From the NCBI GenBank assembly GCA_041751955.1, contig JBGSIB010000046.1, positions 89,827 through 153,826 on the forward strand: a DNA stretch of 64,000 nt, given 5' to 3'. The position numbers and the translations under genes were made by a program. Below the pieces are notes generated by a model. It saw only the letters and a program-made list of their open reading frames with translations. It ran no database searches and was not told the DNA's origin. Shown piece after piece: positions 53,221 to 62,300 of the stretch. This DNA comes from UBA2040 sp041751955. GTDB lineage: Bacteria > Bacteroidota > Bacteroidia > Flavobacteriales_D > Crocinitomicaceae. Position 1 is the first letter of the stretch. Each line of letters starts with the position of its first letter.

Positions 53221-53341
53221 ATTCCCTGAACTGCCTTTTATTAATCAGACCTAAACTGTTTTAATAATGCTAATTAGAAAATTTAATTTTCACCCATTTA
53301 TATCTGTGCACATATTTCACAGAAACGTAATATCTAGTAAT

Positions 53342-56300
53342 ATGAAATCAATTCGTACCATAAATTTATTTGCAAAATTTGTCATGGCAATTTTAGTGCT
53401 TGCCACATCTGGATTTGCAAATAATGTTTTAGCGGAAGGAACACCTCAAGTGTCTCCAACATTTACTGCAAATGGAGCATCTTTGTTAAGTGCACCTGAT
53501 CTTGGTGCAGGGCCCTATCGAAATGCACCAAATGAGAATCGAGTTCGATTCACCATTTTAAATAATGCAACTGAGAATTTATATTTCGGTTTTATGCCAC
53601 GTACTTATGAGAATAATAATACGACTCTTAAGGATAGTGTTTATTATCGAATCTTTAATGCAGCGGGCACTCAAATAGGAATACCGGTAAAATTACCAAT
53701 TGCTGCAGGTCCTGGATTTATTCCAAATTATGCCCAGGCGGTTGCTGGTCCGAATATCGGCGGCGCAACACCAACTGGCTACAATCCATTCATTTTTGAT
53801 CCTGTCACGAATGGTGATTTTTATATTGAATTATATACGAGTAATGACAATGGTGTTACCCCAATAAGTACCGTGAATGGACGTGTTACTTTCCCATTAT
53901 TTGATTTCACTGTTGCAACAACAGCAAATGTTAAATTCCCAGGCCGTATTTGGTCTAGAGAATGGAGCTTTGTTACCACTGACATTACCTCAGCTAGCTT
54001 TCCAAATACTTTAACGTCTTCTTTTACAGGAGATTTTTATGCATATACCCCGGATCAATTTAAAATTAGAATCAATTTTGAACCCGGATTTCGTCCACTG
54101 GCATATCAATTGGCTACTAATTTTGGAGGAATTGGCACCTCAGGAAATTTCGTTAACGACAGACGCTCGGTCAATAATAATTTAGGAGTTCCAAATATAA
54201 CTGGAGGATACCAAGTATTTCTGCAAACACCTGATAATAGCGCTTTCCCAAATGGTACCTTAGGAACACCAGCGATAACGAGTACAATTTATGGTTGCCC
54301 AGGGAATTATTTTATTCCTTATTATTTAAATCAACCGGGTGATATAGCCTTTTTATTGGATTTGAATGGCACCCCAGGCTATCAAGCAGGAACTGCAGAT
54401 AGAAGAATAGAAATTTTTGGTGCACTAGCAGGAAATCAAGTTTTGCAATGGAACGGACTAAATGGCTTGGGAGCGCCAGTGAATTCCTTGGTCAATGCTC
54501 AGGTTACCTTGGTGCTCTATCAAGGAAGAACAAACCTTCCCATGATTGATGCAGAATTGAATTCAAATGGATTGTCTGTTACAGGCATATTTCCGGCCAC
54601 TGGAAATAGACGACTGTTTTGGGACGATTCCCAAATTACCCCTTTTGGAACCTGTGTCATTCAATCGGAGAATTCGACTACTGGAGGTGTATCAGTTACG
54701 GCATTAAATTCTGGAGTTCTTGGGCCTACTCATGCCTATGATGGCAGTAATCCAAATACTACATTTCCTGCGCCCATTGGAACACAAGGCTCATCAACAT
54801 TGAATGCATTGTGCGATGATTACGGTAACAATAGAACCATTAACACATGGTTTTATGTTAGCGAATTATCAACCGGAATTATCTCTATGATTACCCCAAG
54901 TTGTGATAAAGATAATGACGGTGTTAATAATGATATCGATATTGACGACGACAATGATGGTATTTTGGACGTTATTGAATATTTAGGTCTGCCTGACCCA
55001 ATGGCAGATGCTGATGGTGATAATATTCCTAATTTCTTGGATTCAACTGCGGCTGGATTTATCGATTCAAATTTTGATGGAGTTGATGATCGATATGACT
55101 TTGATCTAGATGGTATCATCAACCAATGTGACTTGGATTCGGATGGTGATGGTATTCCAGACAATATCGAGGCACAATCCACTTTAGGTTATATTCCTCC
55201 AACTGGTATTGATTCTGATAATGATGGTTTGGACAATGCCTATGAAACTGGCGGTCTTACACCTCAAAATACGGATGGAACAGATAACCCTGATTATTTG
55301 GATTTAAACTCTGACAATGAAGGTGGCAACGATACTGCAGAAGCAGGTATTACACTTTCAGGATTGGATACAGATAAAGATGGTTTGGATAACGCAACTG
55401 ATGCTACACCTAGCACTGGATACGCTGATCCGAATGGTATTTACGACAATACACAGTTTAACAATTTCCCGGATAATGACGCTGATGTCAATGCAGGTGG
55501 AGATGTAGATTGGAGAGATGCTACTTTCAGTGATCACGATAACGACGGTGTTCCAGATTTAGTTGATTTAGATGACGACAATGACGGTATTTTAGATACT
55601 GTTGAGAACGGTGGTTTCCCTGAACCTCTTGCAGATTCAGATGGAGACGGAATTCTAAATTATTTAGACCCATCTTTCCCTGGTCATATTGATATTAATG
55701 GCGACGGTGTCGATGATCGTTATGATTTTGACTTAGATGGTATAATTAATGAATTCGATTACGATTCAGATAATGATGGTATATATGATGTGCTTGAAGC
55801 GGGTGGTATTGATTCAGATGGAAACGGTACGGCCAATGATGACGATAATAACGTCAATAATAATGCTACAAATGGTATCCCAACTTCAGCTGGTGCTGGA
55901 ACAACTCCATTAGATTTTGGAAGTAACGGAACACCAAATTATTTGAATCTTGATTCTGATGCTGACGGATGTAACGATGTCATCGAAGCTGGATTTACCG
56001 ATCAAAACAACAACGGTGTTCTAGGAAATAATCCTACAATTGTAAATGTAAATGGCGTTGTAACTGGTACTTCTGTGACTAATGGTTACACAGGAACAAA
56101 TGCGAATGTGACCACACCTGGAACACCAGGGTCTATAACTACACAGCCTTCAAACTTATCGGTTGGAACTAATGGTAGTGGTTCGTTTACAGTTATCGCA
56201 ACAGGATCTACCTTATTGTATCAATGGCAGATAAGCAATAATGGTGGAACAAGTTGGACGAATTTAAGTAATGGTGGCGCGGCTCCTGCATATAGCGGAG

Positions 56301-59300
56301 TTACAACAGCGACATTGAATTTATCTAATGTTCCTGCTGGAAGTAATAACAATCAATTTAGAGTTTTAATTACGAGTTCAACGTACCTATGTACAAATTT
56401 GACTTCAACAGCGCGTACATTAACTGTTGATCCAAATGCCAATACAGGAGTCGTAAAAACGGCAAGTACTTTAACACCAAATGTTGGTTCGACAATTACA
56501 TTTACAATCACTGCTTCAAATGCAGGGCCAAGCGCTGCAACAGGCGTTAATGTTAATGATCTTTTACCTTCCGGTTATACATACGTAGGTCACGTTGCTT
56601 CTACAGGAACGTATAATTCTGGAACAGGCGTTTGGAACGTTGGAGGTTTGGCGATCGGTGCAACACCAACTTTGGCAATTACAGCAACTGTTAATGCTTC
56701 AGGTACTTATCAGAACTGTGCAAATATTTCGGCTACACAAACAGATCCTACACCAGCGAATAATATTTCTTGTGTTACTCCTGTGCCTGTTGCTCAAGCT
56801 GATTTAAGTTTAAATAAAACAGTAAACAATCCTACACCAAATGTAGGATCAGTTGTAACTTTTACCATTACAACAACGAACAACGGCCCAAGCAATGCAA
56901 CAGGCATTTCTGTTACAGATTTGTTGCCTACTGGATATATTTTGTTTGGAACTCCTGTAGCGTCAACTGGTTCATATAACAGTGGAACTGGTGTTTGGAG
57001 TGGATTCTCACTTACTGGAACAGGACCAGGTAATTCAGCAACATTGACAATTCAAGCAACGGTTTTAGCAAGTGGTAATTATGCAAATACCGCGTGTATT
57101 ACTGCCGCTGCCCAAGTGGATCCAAATTCAGGAAACAACTGCTCAACTTCAACTCCAACTCCGACAGCTCAAGCTGATTTGTCAATTGTGAAAACAGCAT
57201 CTACTTTAACACCAAATGTAGGGACATCAGTTACATTTACTTTAACTGCAAGTAACAATGGACCTAGCAATGCAACAAGTGTTTCTGTTACAGATTTATT
57301 ACCGGTGGGATATACATTTTCTAGCGCGGTTGCTTCCATTGGCACTTACAACTCCGGGACAGGTGTTTGGAATATAGGAACTTTAAATACTGGACCGGGT
57401 GCGACTTTGACAATTACGGCTACAGTAAATGCGGTTGGTCCTTATCAGAATTGTGCAACTATAACGGGTGCTCAAGGAGATCCAAGTGTCGCAAATAATA
57501 CTTCTTGTATAACACCGACGCCAACATCCGTTTCAGATGTATCAGTTGTTAAATCAGCAAGTTCAGGAACACCAGAGGTTGGGAGTATCTTGACATTTAC
57601 GATTAACGCAACAAATAACGGACCGAGTCCAGCAACATCAGTTAGTGTAACTGACTTATTACCTGCAGGTTATTCATATATCTCTTTCACTTCAACCTTA
57701 GGTTCGTATAACTCTGGAACAGGAGTTTGGACTATAGGTAACCTGGCTTCAGGAGTAACGCAAAGTTTATTTATCCAAGCAGCGGTAAACCCAGCAGGTC
57801 CATACCAAAACTGTGCAACTATTTCATCTGCACAAAGTGACCCAAACAGTGGTAATAATACTTCTTGTACAACACCAGTTCCAATTCCTCAAACGAATTT
57901 GGGTGTAGTAAAAACTGCAACACCTTCTAATCCTAATGTGGGTGGTTCAGTTGTATTCACTATTACTGCAAATAATGCCGGACCGAGTCCTGCAACAGGC
58001 ATAACAGTTACCGACTTATTACCTTCAGGTTATACAATATCAGCTATTTCTCCACCAGTGGCATCACAAGGATCTTATAATGCAGGAACAGGTGTTTGGA
58101 CCATTGGTTCTATGCCGGCTAATGGAACGAATCAAACTTTAACGATTACGGCAACTGTAAATGCAACTGGGAATTATGCGAATACAGCTTGTATAACAGG
58201 GGTTGAAGCGGATCCTACACCAGGAAATAATTGTTCAACTGTTATTCCGGGACCAACACCTCAAGCCAATGTTAATATAGTAAAAACAGCGAGTACAGCC
58301 TCACCTTTAGTTGGAGGAAATATTACATTTACACTCACTGCTGGAAACACAGGGCCAAGTGACGCAACTTCTGTATCCGTTTCGGACCTTTTGCCTGCAG
58401 GATATACGTATGTGACACACGCTACGGCTCAAGGAAATTATAATCCAATTACAGGAACTTGGGACAGCTTTAATTTACCAAATGGCTCGAATGCTACATT
58501 ATCTATTGTAGCAACAGTCAACCCGACAGGACCTTACCAAAACTGTGCAACTATTGGGGCAAGTCAAAATGACCCAAGTACCGGGAACAATACATCATGT
58601 ATAACGCCGGTGCCAGTTCAGCAAACAGATCTTGGTATTACCAAAACGGTAGATAATAGTACACCTAATGTTGGAGGTACAGTTGTGTTTACTTTGACTG
58701 CATCAAATGCAGGACCTAACAATGCATCGGGTGTTATAGTAAATGATCTTTTGCCTGCTGGATATTCATTTGTATCAGCTGCACCTCTTGGTCAATACAA
58801 TGGAGTTTCTGGCGTATGGACTATTGGAACTTTGAATAGTGGCTCCAATTCAGTTTTGAATATTACAGCTACTGTAAATCCAAATGGACCTTATCAAAAT
58901 TGTGCATCGATAGGCGGTTCACAGGCAGATCCATCAAATGGAAATAACAATGCCTGTGTAACTCCAGTTCCGGTTCCTCAAACAGATTTGAGTATTACAA
59001 AAACTGCGAATACGGCAACGCCAAATGTAGGAGGAATTGTTTCCTTTACCCTTACGGCTTCTAATGCTGGACCGAGCAGTGCAACAGGTGTATCTGTTAC
59101 AGATTTATTACCTGTAGGATATACATTCAGTTCAGCTTCGCCATCAGGAGTATATAATGCTGGCACTGGTATTTGGACAATTGGTAATCTTGCAGGAGGT
59201 TCAAATACTGTTTTAACAATCAATGCTAGCGTTAATCCTACTGGACCATACCAAAACTGTGCTTCAATTACGGGCGCTCAAGTTGATCCAGTAAGCGCTA

Positions 59301-62300
59301 ACAATACTGCTTGTACAACACCAGTTCCTACACCGCAATGCGATTTGTCTATTATAAAAACAGTGAACGTTACCAACCCTACAGTCGGTACAAATGTTAT
59401 TTTCACTGTTGTGGCGACTAATAATGGGCCAAGCAACGCAACAGGTGTTATTGTGAACGACCTTTTGCCATCAGGATATTCCTTCGTTAATGCCACAACA
59501 ACAACTGGTGCGTATAATAGTGCAACAGGAGTTTGGCCAATTGGCTCGATGGCAGGACCTAGCACAGCAACCTTAACAATCGAAGCCACAGTGTTGGTTT
59601 CGGGCAATTACTCAAATACGGCGTGTATTACTGGAAGTCAAGCTGATCCAATTGCTGGAAATAATTGTGGAACTGCTTCTCCGGTGCCATCGGCTTTGGC
59701 TAATTTAGTGGTTGGTAAATCTGTAAATATCTCTGCACCAGCAGTTGGAAGTAATGTGATTTTCACAATTCAAGCAACTAATGTTGGACCAAGTGACGCA
59801 ACATCGGTAAATGTTACGGATCTATTGCCAAGCGGTTATGTTTATGTTTCATCTACAACGACTACCGGCACCTATACAAGTGGTACAGGAATCTGGAATA
59901 TTGGAAACTTAACAAACGGTTCGACACAGACTTTGACTATAACAGCTACTGTAAATGCTGCTGGAGCTTATCAAAATTGTGCAACAATTGCAGGTGCCCA
60001 AACTGATCCAAATACATCGAATAATACAGCTTGTGTTACAATAACGCCAATTCCTCAAACCAATTTAAGTGTTGTAAAAACGGCATCAAATTTAACACCA
60101 AATGTTAACGGTACAATTACTTTTACGATTGCTGCATCGAACGCAGGGCCGAGTAATGCTTCAGGTGTTCTAGTTAGTGATTTATTACCAAATGGTTATA
60201 CTTACGTTTCACATACCGTAACGGCAGGAACGTACAGTAACGTTACTGGAAATTGGTTGATTGGAACGCTTAATAATGGTATTACTCGCACATTAACAAT
60301 TGTAGCAACAGTGAATGCGACGGGCAATTACCAAAATTGCGCCTCAATTTCTGGGAATCAGGTTGATCCGAATATTGCGAACAATAATTCTTGCGTAATA
60401 CCTGTACCTGTTCCAATTTCAAATTTGAGTGTTGTAAAAACAGTTTCTCCACCAAATCCTTTAGTTGGAACGAATGTTAACTTTACGATTACAGTTGCCA
60501 ACGCAGGACCAAGCCAAGCGACTGGAGTGATTGTAAATGATATACTACCAACTGGATATAGTTTTAGTAGTTCTAGTTCTGCTGGTTACAATAATGTTAC
60601 AGGCCTTTGGAACGTAGGAACAGTAAATGTTGGTTCGCCAGTATCATTAACGATAACAGCAACAGTTCTTGCAAGTGGAACATACGTCAATACAGCAACA
60701 GTAGATGGTATTGAACTTGACCCAGATACCACAGATAATATTTCGTCTATCGCTCCAACGCCTATTCCTGTTACAGATTTAGCAGTTTTCAAAACGGTAG
60801 ATAACAATGCTCCTTCCGTTGGAGATACAATTACTTTCTTTGTTGTCGCTACGAATTTCGGACCAAGTCCTGCATCTCAAGTTCAAGTATTTGACACAAT
60901 TCCTTCTGGATATGCGATTGTACCAGGTGGAATATCTACAACTCAAGGCACTTATTCTCAAGTAAGTTCAGTTTGGACAGTTGGGGTAATGACCTTAAGT
61001 CAAGTGGATACATTGGCTATTACTGTAGTAGTTTTGCCAACAGGACTATATACCAATACAGCCAATATTACTGGTAATCAAGTTGACCCAAATACATCGA
61101 ATAATATCTCAACTTCGACACCAGGATTGGTTAATATACCGCCAGTTGCAGTGAATGATACAGTTACAGGCGTCGAGGATAACCAAGTAACTGTCAACGT
61201 GGTTACCGGTATACCGGGAGGAGGAATAGATACTGACTTAGATGGAACAGTTCAAGTCAATTCAGTGGATTTAGTTCCTGGAGGAGGAATTACCACAACA
61301 GCAACAACAAGTGGCGGTAACTGGTCCGTAGATGCTTTAGGAAATGTGACTTTCACTCCTAATACAAACTTTAATGGTACAGATTCGTTGACTTACACGG
61401 TACTAGATGACGATGGCGCAGTTTCAAATATTGCAACTATTTATGTAACTATAGATGCAGTTAATGATCCTCCATTTGTTTTCAACGATATTTATACTAT
61501 CGCCGAAGACTCTGTATTAATAGGAAATTTATTGACGAATTCATCGGATAATGACCCAGATGGAACGCAATTGCTCGTAGATACTAATCTTGTTTATGGT
61601 CCGACTAGTGGTGGTACTTTTGTAACCGATACTTTAGGAAACTTTACTTATACACCAGCACCTAACTTTGTTGGAGTAGACACTGTGGTGGTAACGGTTT
61701 GTGATCAAGGTATTCCTTTACCCGCAATTTGTGCTACGGATACGTTATTCTTCAATATGACTTCAGTAAATGACGCGCCGATTGCAGTTGATGATGATAC
61801 AACAACGCTTGAGGATACGCCAATTACGTTCAATATTTTAGCCAATGATTATGATATTGACGGTTTCTTGTTGCCACAAACGACAGATTTAGATACTGTA
61901 ACTCCCGGTGTTCAAACATCAATTACGAATGCCTTTGGAACTTGGTCTTTGGATGCTTTAGGCAACTTGACTTTTGTTCCACTTCTTAACTTTACAGGAG
62001 TAGCAACGGTTTTCTATACGGTTTGCGATACTAGTTTGCTTATTTCAAATGTAGCAACGGTAACTGTTACTGTTCTTCCAGTGAATGACACGGCAACTGT
62101 AGTGAATGAATTCTATACGACATTACAAGGTGATCCAATCATCGATAATGTATTGACGAATGATTCGGATGTGGATGGAAATCTTTCAGTTACTTCAACA
62201 GTTTCTGGACCTCAAGTTCCAGGTGCAACGTTTATAATAGCACCGAATGGTGACTTCACATATACTCCTCCGTTCGGATTTATTGGAAATGATACAGTTG

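Larger units (their letters stand above)
52721..53341. other. 621-bp divergent intergenic region between mraZ and the giant gene
   Basis: It holds the dcw promoter and operators at its left end, a mirrored operator-like pair at 52848-52862, and two plus-strand promoter-like sequences (52998-53028 and 53213-53220). I see no gene in it; the ATG at 53268 soon meets a stop. The rest is AT-rich leader-like sequence. Confidence 0.6.

Noticed and set aside
53268..53330. ATG upstream of the giant gene as its start
   Set aside because: It is in a different frame and meets a stop after about 20 codons; the ATG at 53342 is followed by a signal peptide.
52721..53341. Small RNA gene in the mraZ/giant gene intergenic region
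   Set aside because: Promoter-like boxes exist but no terminator-like hairpin with T tract follows, so they are better read as promoters of the giant gene.
56450..61135. CRISPR-like regular repeats at about 360-nt period
   Set aside because: The repeats are coding, long and divergent in DNA; no short identical repeat with unique spacers is present.
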